NCBI GenBank assembly: GCA_019096065.1
Contig: JAGUCH010000005.1
Location: 1,922,001 to 1,986,000, forward strand
DNA from: Paracyclopina nana
Lineage: Eukaryota; Arthropoda; Copepoda; Cyclopoida; Cyclopettidae
DNA: 64,000 bases
Reading direction: 5' to 3'
The notes under the pieces were generated by a model. The model worked only from the letters and a program-made list of their open reading frames with translations, had not been told where the DNA came from and did not search any database. Below are positions 34,893 to 45,706 of the stretch, piece by piece (the first letter of the stretch is position 1; every line of letters begins with the position of its first letter). The position numbers and the translations under genes are program-made.

Positions 34893-37105
34893 CTAGATGG
34901 GCTTACTGCGAGTTTTCCACATGGAAACACAATGATGCACTGCTGTTGCATTTTCACAACTAATGCCTAGGCCTAGGAAATGAATGCGTTGCGTAAAACT
35001 GGCATTGTAGTACACTGAAGAAAATCCTGGCTCAATCAAATAAGAGCTGTCCATGATTGATAGCTTAAACATAGTCCAGCTTAGCTCCAATTTGATGTAA
35101 CAAGTCCAGTCAAAAAAGTCTGGGCCACAAAATGGCGGCTGGCTGCCTGAACTTGGTGCCTGGAAATGTAGAGAAGTAGTCAATTCTTCAAGGATGATCA
35201 ATTGACCTTGTAGAGTGCTACTGGTGTAATATGCCATGATTGCCTACTAAAAGTGTGAAAGGCCAACTAAATGGCATGACAAATGAATGGAGAAAAAGCT
35301 AATATTAGCTAGTCTGCTAGCTCCAATAACTTAATATAACCTCCAATCAAAAATAATAAATAATTTATAGCTTCACTATAAAAATCATGGACGAAAACGA
35401 TTTCTTTTGGACAAAAGTAGACGGTCTTCTTCAAATGTAAGCTAATTTAATAATCTTACAATGCCCAATTGTGTTCAAAGAGAAAAGTTTGTAATGCTCT
35501 CCAAATTGGATATTTTCCCGGAAAAAGGACAGTAATTCAAGAATTCTACTTACTTTCATTGTGTAATTCATCAATTCGCCAGTCTCATAATAGAGCCTGA
35601 AAATCGAACTGTCAATGCCAATCGACCCATTGTTGACCTCTGAGTCGAGCAAAGAATTCTCCGGCAAGTAAATTGACCTGCATTTGAAAAAGAGAGAGGA
35701 AAATAGGAATTTTTCTACATTTATGCTCTGCTTACCTGGCAATTTCATTTTTATTTATTGGGATGGTGAAGAGAAACGCCTCTCCTGATATCATTTTTAG
35801 GGCAATAAATGCCAAGCCTGGGGACATTTTCGATTCGTCATCCACTTGGGTGAGCTTAACTGCCAAGTCTAGCTTACTTCCATTTGGTGGCTGGAGTAGC
35901 CTCAATTGGCTGCTGGACACTTTTTCGTGGAACCAATTTGATTTGTGCTTGGGTAATGTGCGGAAATTGCTCTCTTCCAGGCATTTTTGGTCAAGAAAAA
36001 AGGTAGCTCGATCACTTACTTTGGCCTCCATCTCGAGATAAGGCACAAGTGTGGCTGGATTGTAGCTACTCGAGCTCCGACTCGCATCTATGATGTCAAA
36101 AATTGTACTAGCTGCTTCATCCATAGACTCAATTCCAAAGCTGATTTGGCCAGAAGCCCATTGAAGCCAAAACCCAGAGGTTATTTCAGGCTCGAAAATC
36201 TTCTTGGTGATCTGTGAAGAAAAAATACCTCCATGCATGACAGAAATAATGAAATATGGCTGCGCTTTTTCTATTGTAGTAAAAAAAGCCTGCTTTCCAA
36301 AAGTCCAGCAAAAGCATTTTGATCAAAAATGGACGGTGAGCTGGATGATGATGAAGATCATCACTCATTCGATCCATTTTTTCACAAATCTTTCATCAAT
36401 GTCAATTTTGAAGAGCTGACACGAAATGAATTTTACCCGGATCAAAAATCAATTACACTTCATGCAATAGTAGTAGTAGATAATGGTGGGATCCCAAGGG
36501 ACAGAGTGCCAACTTTCCACCCTTTTTTCCTTCTAAAAACTTACCAGGATTCTTTTGACTTTATACTTACATGATGTAAGAGGAATCTGCTGTTGTCCTC
36601 TCGTCTATATAGGAGGACCTGTTGGAATCCCAAGTCAATTTGGAATAAATCTGCCAGATGAATGCTGAGAAGGACAGCAGCCTCATTCGGTGAAGAAGAT
36701 GAAATTCGGAGGAGAAAATGGACCTCAGAGCCAGGAGATTCACCACACAAGGGATTATCAATCTTGGCTCCTCCTCGCTCCAAGGGAATCTCCGAAAAAT
36801 TCAGCGGAGCCGAAATGTCTGGTGATGTGTGATAAAGCACTGTATTTTTTAATTGCTCTCAAACGCTGAAGAAGCTACATCATTTGATGTTGCTAACACC
36901 GGGCAGTTTCCAGACGCAAAAAAACTTTAATGCAGAATGTGTGGTAGTAATAATGGCTTACATTGCTCCTCGGCATAAATAACAATTTTCCCTTTGGGGG
37001 GTCCCCGCAAGATTTCCTCGGATATGGAAATAATAGAGTTTTGCTGAGGGAAATTCGCGAACCGGCATCGATTCTCCTCGTCATCGTACCAAACGCTATT
37101 GCATG

Positions 37106-37329
37106 TGTTTGAACTTCGCTTGTTATTCCAATTTGAATATTCCCGCCTCTCATGTTTCCCTCCCCTTCCGATAGCGACAGCTGAAAAAATCCTCAGTTAC
37201 GTTCCAGCATTCACCTTCATCACGTCTATTTATTGAAAACTCGTAAGTTTCATTAAAACGTTGAAAACACTTCGTAGTCATCCGCAATTCTCTCAAAGGC
37301 GTAGTACTTTTGCAGCGACATTGCGTACA
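37106..37329 (+). repeat. 5' LTR of Bel/Pao element
   Basis: 224 bp, starting TGTTTGAACT and ending GCGTACA, identical to 46464-46687. It is followed directly by the PBS. Confidence 0.97.
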
Positions 37330-37342
37330 TGGCGCCCAACGT
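37330..37342 (+). other. Primer-binding site, tRNA-Lys type
   Basis: TGGCGCCCAACGT starts at the first base after the 5' LTR. Its 13 bases match the start of the tRNA-Lys(1,2)-type primer site known from lentiviruses; the match then ends. Confidence 0.75.
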
Positions 37343-37423
37343 TAACAGGACAGACTCAGCCCCTGTTTAACCGCCGGTTAGAAGTCTTGAATGCCGTAGC
37401 TCTTGGGGCTCAAAACTAAACGG

Positions 37424-37760
37424 CAACAGAAAACCCCTGCTATAAAAAGCGGCGTTGGAAATCCCGTTTGGCAAAGGCCAACAGCGATCCTACAAACAGC
37501 AACAGAAACCCCTGCCTTAAAAAGCGGCGTGAAAATCCTGTTTGTAGCGAAAGCTCAAAACCAAACCACGTGGCAGCCTTGGCTTTGTTGATCCACAGAC
37601 GAGTGAAATCCCACGGCAATATTCCAATCCCGTGGCAACAGATCTCGAAAAGCATCATCAAACCGAGCTTCCATCTGGCATATGACCCATAGAGGAGAGA
37701 CATCCCACGGCAATATTCCAATCCCGTGGCAACAGACCTCCAAAAGCGTCATTTCTTCTT
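37424..37760 (+). repeat. Bel/Pao leader repeats with two identical hairpins
   Basis: A ~74-bp tandem pair (AACAGAAAACCCCTGC..AAAAAGCGGCG near 37427 and 37500) is followed by two copies of a stem CCACGG...CCGTGG around the 13-base loop CAATATTCCAATC, at 37611-37635 and 37705-37729. They lie in the untranslated leader, the usual place of packaging or dimerisation structures; that role is inference only. Confidence 0.7.
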
Positions 37761-38001
37761 CAAAAACTTCCTTTCTAACTTGTAAAACTATCCTATCAAA
37801 ACTTCTTCTAAAACTTTCTACTGTGAACCCAACCCAGGCAATCCTCAAACTCAAAGGATTGTCAACCTCCATCCACATCTGTAAAACTATCGACTACTTG
37901 TCATTCAAACTTCCTCTCTACAATAAAACTTCGTGTCTATACGAAAATAAAACTTGCTTGTGATTAAACCTGAATAAAACCTTGCTTATTTCACGAGTAA
38001 A

Positions 38002-40437
38002 ATGGCGGAAAAAGTCTTGAACAGCACTTCGCATTCATCGGATGAAAACGAGTCCGGATCCAATTGGACATCAGCTATCAGTGACATTGAAAATGAGCTT
38101 CAGGCTCTGTTCAAGGTCTTCGAGGACTGGTACCAGATTCCAATCGAAACCATGAAAGCGAATGTGAAGTCAAAAATAAAAGAATTAAAAGCTCTCAGAC
38201 CCAAGCTCACAGTTCTGCAGGACAGCATCAATGCTGTCTTCCAAATGCCTTACGGAGACTATGAGGACGGTGAAATGAGAGACTCAAAAGCAATTGAATT
38301 GGACAAAGAACTTCAAAAACTAATGATTCGAAGGAGAGCTTGGATTGCAAAGTTCAAAGTCTACCAAGCCGAATATGAAAAGCTTCATCCGGACGAGTCA
38401 CAAGTCTCCTTAGCAGAGTCCTCTTACGTCTGTAGCTGGAATAATGTCAGCTTGTCAAAATTACCAGAAATGGGGGACAAAACTATGGAAGAACTACTTG
38501 AAAAACCTGAAAAGCTTAGAAGCGATGAAAAAGATGAGTCCTTGCAAATGAGCATCGACAAGTCATCATCCACTATTCAAAAACCAGGAAGCTTTGATAC
38601 TTCCACCCCGGAAAACGCTAAAGCAAGCGAAAACTACGAGGAATTCAAGCAGCTCATAGCAGACCTCAAAAAGACGATTGAAAACTATGAAAAAGATCCG
38701 AATCCGGACTTATTCAAATCGCGCACTGAACTGTTATCAGAGCTAGAAAACAAAATTGCATTGAAAGCTCAAGAGGCCAAAGAAGCCTTCAAACATGCAA
38801 AACTTGAACCTAGACAGATTAGCAGTTATCAAGGCCACATTACACAGTTCAGAAGTGGGTCAAGCGCGCTAATCCGGAAACTAAAGCTGCCTCAACCCGC
38901 AGCCCCCACGTCAACTCCAGCTCCACCGAAACAAGTTCAAAAAGAACTAGAAGCGTCCAATCCAGAGGAAAAGGACATGAAAAGCTTCGAAAAAAGAGCT
39001 TTTGAAGACCTGGAAAACACGATAATGAGGCAAAATTTGAAAGCTCCAAACTTAGAGCTAACCCCGGAACCACCGAAAAATGAAAACTGGCCAATCTCTC
39101 AAATAAAAGGCCCAAACCCAAATGCTCAGGGAAATGGCAATGGCAGAGACAATTGCAGCGGCAATGCCAATGCCAGACCTGAATACTCATACCGAGGACG
39201 AACTTCCAGAAATAGATCACCTTCACCTCGGTTTGAAGAGGAAGAAGAATACATCACAATTCAAACAAACCGAAACTCAATTTTGAGAAAAGCTCAAAAA
39301 GATCCGATCACTGAATGGTCTGACCTCTACAGAAGAGCCTTCAAAATGAGCCAGATATTTGACCCGAAAAAGGAAAAACTGCCCAAAGAAACAGACAGTC
39401 TGAAAATGAAGTTTACAGGAAACATGGGCGACTATCCGGACTTCAAGGATCGATTCTTCCTTAAAGTTATCAAAAACACGTCCATTTCACCTGCAAACAA
39501 ACTCATGATCCTGGCTGACAGTGTTGAGGGAGAGGCATTGACTGAGGTCAAAGACTGCAAACCTTTGAACCTCACAAACTTGGCCAATGCTATTGAAAGA
39601 CTTGACACGCTGTTTGCTGATCAAAAAGGACGAACAGGCTACCTCATGAACAAGTTATGTGGCCTAAAACCTCTTGATCATACAAATAAAGACTCACTTA
39701 TTGAATACAAGGATGTCATTTACGCTCTGCGAAAACATTACAGAGATGAAGGACAAAGACTCAATTGCGATCCGGACATGGGCATTCAAACGATCCCATT
39801 TGGCATCCAATGGAAAGAGTCCTCCAAAATGGCATTCGAAACATACATTGAGTCCAAAAACCTGAAATTAAATACAGAGTCAGTGTTACAATTCATGGAA
39901 TGGCACATGTCTCTCAACAGGCTAAATGCCTATGAAAAAACTCTAAAAACAGACGCTCCCACGGGCGCAAGACCTAAAAAGAAAGCAGAGCCCACTTTGC
40001 TAGTCAACTCTGACTCAGACACCGAAGTCGAATCTGACTACTCGTCTGACTTTTCAGAGACTTGCTTGGCTACTGCAACCCGCGATGAAACCTTGTCCGG
40101 CTGTCCAATTTGTAACAGAGACAATCACACACTGCCAAAGTGCAGAGTCTTCTACAAAATGGCGGCCAAAGACAAGTACGAGAAGTGTATTGAAAAAGGC
40201 GTTTGCATGCGCTGTCTCACCTCAAAACATAGGAGGAATACGTGCAAAGCCCCAAAGTGCAAAGCTTGCAATGGCCCACATCATGGCATCATGCACAAGC
40301 ACTTTGATAACAGGCAAAAAGAATCAATGAACAAAAATCTCGAAAAGAAGCTTGACAAAATCGAGACCACGCTGGCAACGCTGCTTGAACGAAACAGTTT
40401 TTTAGAAAGCAGCGAACCCAGCGCAGAAATAACATAG
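38002..40437 (+). CDS. Bel/Pao gag-like protein (811 aa)
   Basis: ATG at 38002. The first ~370 residues are highly charged and probably coiled-coil. Residues ~470-600 look like the DUF1759 gag region (DYPDFKDRFFLKVI, LADSVEGEALTEV). Residues ~695-775 carry Cys/His fingers (CPICNRDNHTLPKC, CMRCLTSKHRRNTC, CKACNGPHHGIMH), which would bind the element RNA. The ORF ends at a TAG at 40435. The heptamer TTTTTTA at 40398-40404 is in exact -1 slippery register (AGT TTT TTA), and the -1 frame is open from 40389 into pol. Confidence 0.95.
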   Translation: MAEKVLNSTSHSSDENESGSNWTSAISDIENELQALFKVFEDWYQIPIETMKANVKSKIKELKALRPKLTVLQDSINAVFQMPYGDYEDGEMRDSKAIELDKELQKLMIRRRAWIAKFKVYQAEYEKLHPDESQVSLAESSYVCSWNNVSLSKLPEMGDKTMEELLEKPEKLRSDEKDESLQMSIDKSSSTIQKPGSFDTSTPENAKASENYEEFKQLIADLKKTIENYEKDPNPDLFKSRTELLSELENKIALKAQEAKEAFKHAKLEPRQISSYQGHITQFRSGSSALIRKLKLPQPAAPTSTPAPPKQVQKELEASNPEEKDMKSFEKRAFEDLENTIMRQNLKAPNLELTPEPPKNENWPISQIKGPNPNAQGNGNGRDNCSGNANARPEYSYRGRTSRNRSPSPRFEEEEEYITIQTNRNSILRKAQKDPITEWSDLYRRAFKMSQIFDPKKEKLPKETDSLKMKFTGNMGDYPDFKDRFFLKVIKNTSISPANKLMILADSVEGEALTEVKDCKPLNLTNLANAIERLDTLFADQKGRTGYLMNKLCGLKPLDHTNKDSLIEYKDVIYALRKHYRDEGQRLNCDPDMGIQTIPFGIQWKESSKMAFETYIESKNLKLNTESVLQFMEWHMSLNRLNAYEKTLKTDAPTGARPKKKAEPTLLVNSDSDTEVESDYSSDFSETCLATATRDETLSGCPICNRDNHTLPKCRVFYKMAAKDKYEKCIEKGVCMRCLTSKHRRNTCKAPKCKACNGPHHGIMHKHFDNRQKESMNKNLEKKLDKIETTLATLLERNSFLESSEPSAEIT
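40398..40404 (+). promoter_or_regulatory. -1 frameshift heptamer TTTTTTA (Bel/Pao gag-pol)
   Basis: Codons in the gag frame read AGT TTT TTA, giving X-XXY-YYZ as T-TTT-TTA, the same heptamer as the HIV-1 gag-pol site. It lies about 30 bases before the gag stop. The -1 frame is open from 40389 through the pol ATG at 40446. Confidence 0.75.
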
Positions 40438-40445
40438 CAACTAAG

Positions 40446-43259
40446 ATGCCTGAAGCAGTCGCCTTACAAATGATTGAAATAAAAAGACAGCTAGATCTAC
40501 CAAAGCTAACTACAAATAAATGCTTTAGAGTAGTTCCAGTAATTGTCACTAATGGCGACAAGCAAGTGAAAACTAACATGGTGTTGGATGAAGCTTCAAG
40601 TAATACCTTCATCAGCACTAGTCTACACAAGGCTTTAAACCTTCAAGGCCAAAAAGTTAACTATTCGGTTTCAACCATAAATGACAAAGTCCAAGACATG
40701 AAAAGCTACAGATGCAATGTCAACATCAGACCAGTCTTTAAGACGAAGCAAAACTTTGACATCCAAGCTTACACGTCTGATGGCATCAACAAACTGATAA
40801 AACTGCCCAATTACGAAAAACTTAAAAGGCAATTCGACTTTCTAAAACCAATTGACTTCCCAAAACTGCATAATGGACCAGTTGAAATCCTTCTAGGCAT
40901 CAACTATCCAACTTTGCATACAAGTTTTAAAGACATTTCATCCGGAATGGAAAACTCGCCCTTAGTCAGAGAAACTGTTTTTGGCAATACGCTGACTTAT
41001 TCAAATCCGGATTCAAAGAAAAACTCAAGTGCCACTTTGCTAACTCACGAAATAGTGCAAAATGAATGCCCAGAACTCAAGGAAATCATGTATGCACTTT
41101 TCGATGATGACAGCCAAGGCTTAAAACTTATTGAAAGTAACGAATACTTGACTGCAGACGAGATCAAAGCCAGAGACATCATCAAAGGCAGCATCCACAC
41201 TAATGCCAAAGGCAACAAAGAAATGGATGTACCTTGGTACTCATGGCCCGATCCACCACCTCTGCCAAATAATTATTATCAAGTTTACACTTTTGAGAAA
41301 AAACAAGAGGACAAATTGGGTCCTGAAAACATGAAACAAGTGGACAAAGCCATAGAAGACATGGTCAAACATGGAGCTTTAAGACTTCTTCGCGATGACG
41401 AAGACAAGCTCATCGGCTTCTATATTCCACGTGTCATGGTGGTCAAACTTGACAGACTTACTATGAAAGTTAGAGTTTGCATGGATGCAGCTCGCCCTTT
41501 CGGCAAAAACAAAGTCTCTTTAAACTCACAAGTTATGACTGGACAAAAGCTTCAAGGCGATATATGGTCAATCTGGATGCGCTTCCGGATGGGACTAAAA
41601 GGCTATATAGCTGACGCTGAAAAAATGTTCTTAAACGTCCACCTAAGTGAAAAAGACAAAAAGTTCCATAGACTAATACACAGAGGCCAAGCTTATCAGT
41701 TTGAGTCCTGGGTCTTTGGCAATGCAGCTTCGCCTTACGCTGCTCTCTACACTATGAAAGAGATATCAAAAGAAGGCAATTTGCATCCATTGACCGAATA
41801 CGTGTTCAATGAATGCCTTTACATGGACGATATTTTGTTCAGCTGCGATAAAACAAGCGATGCACTCGCAGTTTACAATGATGTCAAAAATGTCCATGCA
41901 AAATCGAAAATGGTCTTTAAAAAGTGGGTCAGTAATGACAAAGACTTCATGTCCAAAATAGAAACTTCAGACTGGCATCCCACATTCGACCTAAAATCAA
42001 AAACTCCAGATGTCAAAGCTCTTGGCATCAAATGGATTTCGAGCGATGACATTATTAGCTTTCAACCTTTAAAAACAAAACTTACTGATGATGACCTCAA
42101 AATCGTGACCAGACGATACATCACATCAGTAGTAGCTCAAATTTTTGACCCCCAAGACTTATTAGCCCCATTTACCTTAAAAGGACGCCTAATAACTCAA
42201 GAAGTCTGGGGCTTAAACGATACTTTAAAACTTGGCTGGGATGACAAACTCGTAGACTACAAAGAAAAAGACGAACGAGTCGAACCAATCCTTAAAGCTT
42301 TTCAAAACTATGTTAATGACGGATGCAGAATAAACGAAATTGAATTACCTCGTTATATATCTGTCAATCCGGAATTCATTACGAAACGTGAAATACATGC
42401 TTTCTGTGATGCATCTAGAAAAGCTTATTGTGTCGCAGTCTACATTAGAACTTTTTACAAAACTGACGATGAAAACGAGCTAATAAAAGCTCATCTTATT
42501 GTAGCTAAAAAGAAGCTGATCTCATTTTCAGGGAGATCTATTCCAAAAGCTGAACTAATGGGAGCAGTCTGCGCTGCCCAAATAGTGCCAAACGTAGTTA
42601 AAAACTTGAAACTGGTCAATTACGAGGTGCCTAAGGAAAACATTCATTACTATCTCGATTCACAGTGCACTTTACAATGGATTAAGTTCACAAGCAGACG
42701 GCTTGAACAATTCATCGCTACGAGACTTGCACTAATAAGAGAAACAACTGAAAAAAGCCAATGGCATTACGTAAGGACTAATAAAAATCCTGCTGACCTT
42801 GGCACTCGATCATTAACACTTGACGAATTCATCAGTCAACAAAACTTCTGGTTCAAAGGTAATAACCTTGAAAATCCGGATTATGACTTCGATGAAGAAA
42901 ACTTTGATGACATGCCTGAAGAAGATCAAAACGAAATGAGGAACTCATTCGCCAGAATCTGCCTTTTCAGTCATCTAAAGCTCAAAAACTACACACCTTT
43001 CATGTCATTTGACTTTATACGAGCTCTATTCAAACTAGACGCCTCATGGCCTGAAAAACAGCCAAAGGACTTAATAAAAACTGTATCAAAACGTCCGATT
43101 ATTTTCACGGAAACGTATTTGAAAACGCACTTCGAAGACCTAAGCAAACTATTAGAAACGCGTCTCGTCTCTAGAAAACGGAAAATTCAGACTTTGCGCA
43201 CGGCGCTTAAAAAGTCCGGATTGCACTGGAGAAACTCGCAAAAAGCTGGAAAGCTTTAA
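40446..43259 (+). CDS. Bel/Pao pol: protease, reverse transcriptase, RNase H
   Basis: 937 residues from the ATG at 40446, though the frame is already open from 40389 and is probably reached by the gag frameshift. The aspartic protease segment has VLDEASSNTFIS, with DEA where retropepsins usually have D-S/T-G; Bel/Pao elements often show DEG here. RT has the peptidase-A17-associated block FESWVFGNAASPYAALY and the catalytic YMDDILFS (about 41820). The RNase H-like region has HAFCDASRKAYCVAV and a later YYLDSQCTLQWIK. The ORF stops at 43257; the following integrase frame is +1 and open from 43153, overlapping this ORF by ~107 bases. Confidence 0.94.
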   Translation: MPEAVALQMIEIKRQLDLPKLTTNKCFRVVPVIVTNGDKQVKTNMVLDEASSNTFISTSLHKALNLQGQKVNYSVSTINDKVQDMKSYRCNVNIRPVFKTKQNFDIQAYTSDGINKLIKLPNYEKLKRQFDFLKPIDFPKLHNGPVEILLGINYPTLHTSFKDISSGMENSPLVRETVFGNTLTYSNPDSKKNSSATLLTHEIVQNECPELKEIMYALFDDDSQGLKLIESNEYLTADEIKARDIIKGSIHTNAKGNKEMDVPWYSWPDPPPLPNNYYQVYTFEKKQEDKLGPENMKQVDKAIEDMVKHGALRLLRDDEDKLIGFYIPRVMVVKLDRLTMKVRVCMDAARPFGKNKVSLNSQVMTGQKLQGDIWSIWMRFRMGLKGYIADAEKMFLNVHLSEKDKKFHRLIHRGQAYQFESWVFGNAASPYAALYTMKEISKEGNLHPLTEYVFNECLYMDDILFSCDKTSDALAVYNDVKNVHAKSKMVFKKWVSNDKDFMSKIETSDWHPTFDLKSKTPDVKALGIKWISSDDIISFQPLKTKLTDDDLKIVTRRYITSVVAQIFDPQDLLAPFTLKGRLITQEVWGLNDTLKLGWDDKLVDYKEKDERVEPILKAFQNYVNDGCRINEIELPRYISVNPEFITKREIHAFCDASRKAYCVAVYIRTFYKTDDENELIKAHLIVAKKKLISFSGRSIPKAELMGAVCAAQIVPNVVKNLKLVNYEVPKENIHYYLDSQCTLQWIKFTSRRLEQFIATRLALIRETTEKSQWHYVRTNKNPADLGTRSLTLDEFISQQNFWFKGNNLENPDYDFDEENFDDMPEEDQNEMRNSFARICLFSHLKLKNYTPFMSFDFIRALFKLDASWPEKQPKDLIKTVSKRPIIFTETYLKTHFEDLSKLLETRLVSRKRKIQTLRTALKKSGLHWRNSQKAGKL

Positions 43260-44637
43260 CCTAAAGGCCAAGCGCCCACTACCTCAAAAGCTTCGCTCTG
43301 CCTTGACTTTTATCATAAAAGAGGCCCAAACAGCAGCTTTTTCTCGTGAAAGTTCTAACCTAAAGGCAGAACTCGCCAGCTTCAATGCCAAGCTAGATGC
43401 AAATGGCATCGTACGCGGGGAATCACGAGTAGAAGACTTCGCAGCCTTGTCTATATATCAAAAAAGGCCTATCATACTTGACAAAGACTGTCATCTCACG
43501 AAACTTTTAGTGCAAAACGCTCATGAAGTCAATCATGCATCTTTAAGAGAAACAATAATGGAAGTCAACCGATTCTTCCAAATAAAAGGACTACGTGTAC
43601 TTGCCAAAAACGTAATAAGACACTGTCTGATATGCAACTTAACAAAAGGCAAACCGTACCAAAGTCAACACATGGCTCCGCTTCCGGATTCAAAAAGTTT
43701 TAAAGTTTCAAGTTTTGAATCCATCTCGATCGACTTTGCGGGCCCAGTTAAAGTAAAAATTGGAAGAGCAATCCACAAATACTATTTGCTAATCATAGTT
43801 TGCCAGCAAACCCACGCTTTTCACATGGAAATCACGGAAAGCATGGCAACTGAACACATAATTACTGCCCTTCAAAGGTTTTGCAGCAAACGAAGGACCC
43901 CGAAAAACGTCAGATCTGATAACGCAGCTCAATTCTGTTGCGCTAAAAAACTGTTAATACCTGACATGTCCAAAATACAAAATACATTGAATATAGAAAA
44001 CTGGGAATTCTCACCTGTTTACAGTCCTCAAAACAATGGACTCGCTGAACGAATGGTGGGCTTAGCGAAAGCCAGACTTCCATGTCTAGAAAGCCACGAA
44101 TTCTCACACGATGAACTAATGACGGCTTCTGAAATGATCATAAACTTGATAAATAACAGGCCCGTCAATCCTATAGAAACTGACAAAATAGAAGGCATTT
44201 TATGCATAAATGACTTGATAAAAGCAGGTTTAAACTTTGACAATAGTGTCCTTGAAGTAAAGGACGAAAACAGATTCACGAATCTATATTTGAATATACG
44301 TGACATAATCGATACTTACTGGCAACAATGGACAACTGCCATAATCGATGACCTAAAAAAGTTTCCTAAATGGACAAAATTTAGAGACAACCCAAAACTT
44401 GGTGAACTTTGCCTCATAATGCAGTCTCCGGATGCAAAAAAGACTTGGCAAGTCTCACCCCGCTATGACTGGAAATGGGGTAGAATCTCGAAACTCATTC
44501 CGGACAAAGACGGGTTAGTTAGAAAATGCGAAGTCCTGATTGCTCAGGACCAAAGTAAAACTAAAAAGAATAAAATAAAACCTGCAAAACTTGACGTCTA
44601 CTCTATTCGTCAATTGATTCCGCTAAATATACTATAA
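43153..44637 (+). CDS. Bel/Pao integrase (+1 frame relative to pol)
   Basis: The frame is open from 43153 and has no credible ATG at its start (TTG at 43303), so it should be part of the pol polyprotein. It shows an H2C2 zinc-binding motif (HEVNHASL ... CLICNLTKGK). The DDE integrase core has SIDFAGPVKV, VRSDNAAQFC and QNNGLAERM. A Pro/Lys-rich C-terminal DNA-binding region follows. The one-base offset from the RT frame could be a +1 shift or an indel; the overlap contains A5 runs (for example at about 43240), so an indel is the simpler reading. Confidence 0.92.
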
Positions 44638-45073
44638 ACGCGGGGAATTCAATACTCTGCTAAACGCGGGGAAAACAGCACTAAATGTCCGCGGAAAATT
44701 CGTCAGTGACGTAAGTTTTCGTCGCACAGCGCAAGTTGCGGGGAAAGCCGAACGGCGAATCGCGCAGCGATCACCCGTAAACAAAGAACTTGCACGGAAA
44801 ACTTCTTCGCGGAAAACAGCCAAAAAATTCGCTAAGTCCCAAAGTACGAATTAGAGGCCGATCAGAAAACGATGAACAGAAAACCAATGACGTAAAAACC
44901 TCATTGCACGCGGACTTACTGAGACACCTCTCGGAGCCGGCTGAACAGTATAAATAGCTCACGTGGGACAAGGATCGATCCCCATTGTGTTCTAAAATTT
45001 GCACGAGTCCACGTCCTCGCCATCTTTGGAAAACTTCGCCATAATTGGAAAACTTCTTCGTCTGAAAAGAAAA
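44638..45073 (+). promoter_or_regulatory. Bel/Pao internal non-coding region with TATA box and PPT-like repeats
   Basis: Right after the integrase stop, GCGGGGAA, the core of the element's own polypurine tract, occurs at 44640-44647, 44666-44673 and 44738-44745. TATAAATA lies at 44949-44956, with CACGTG just downstream, about 120 bases before the ATG at 45074. This looks like a promoter for a separate transcript of the last two ORFs; it is not proven. Confidence 0.55.
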
Positions 45074-45706
45074 ATGGCTCATCAATCCAACATCAACCGA
45101 AAACGAAACTACCCGTTCAAGTTCAACAAGCCCACCTTGTATAGCGAACTCAAAACGAAGGGTACTGGAATTGCCGAAGTCCTGCTAAATCCAATGAGCC
45201 GAATCCTCGGCTCAAAGCTTCAGGAAGGCCACGTCTCAAGGATCCCGATGGAACACCTGAAAAAGAGACTCGACTGGTTAAAACTCGATAGTCTAAGGCT
45301 TCTCTATCTAAGTCGAGGCAATGTCAAAGAAGCCATCCACGTATTCGCAGATCTGGGTAAAATCTATGACGATGCTATTAAAATTGTTAGCTCGGCCGAT
45401 CCTTACCCGATACATAGAACAATGCAAAGCGATGAAAACCGTAGAATAGCGCTTCGCAATTACAATGAGCTCCAGCGCGAAAAAACCGGTCTTGAGGACC
45501 TCGTTCGCCAAAACACTGGAGCTCCGCGATCCCAAGCAGCCTCAATACTGCCCCCGAGGCCTGCAAAACCAAACAGAGGCAACAGTTTAGCAAAACAAAA
45601 AGGAAATGAAATGATCGCTAATTTCGCTCAAACTGTCACGTTTAGAGACCCCAGAACTGATCCAAAGGGGTTAGCTAGCACGTTGACCAGCGAAAAATTG
45701 TCTTAG
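45074..45706 (+). CDS. Extra Bel/Pao ORF 4, unknown function (210 aa)
   Basis: ATG at 45074 (MAHQSNINRKRNYPFKFNKP), downstream of a TATA box. It is basic at the N-terminus and mostly helical-looking in the middle (HLKKRLDWLKLDSLRLLYLS). A Pro-rich segment (SILPPRPAKPNRG) lies near residue 170. There is no signal peptide or membrane segment, so it does not look like an env protein. I recognise no domain. Standard Bel/Pao elements end with integrase or an env-like ORF, so this is an addition. The next ORF overlaps it in the -1 frame from 45679. Confidence 0.7.
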   Translation: MAHQSNINRKRNYPFKFNKPTLYSELKTKGTGIAEVLLNPMSRILGSKLQEGHVSRIPMEHLKKRLDWLKLDSLRLLYLSRGNVKEAIHVFADLGKIYDDAIKIVSSADPYPIHRTMQSDENRRIALRNYNELQREKTGLEDLVRQNTGAPRSQAASILPPRPAKPNRGNSLAKQKGNEMIANFAQTVTFRDPRTDPKGLASTLTSEKLS

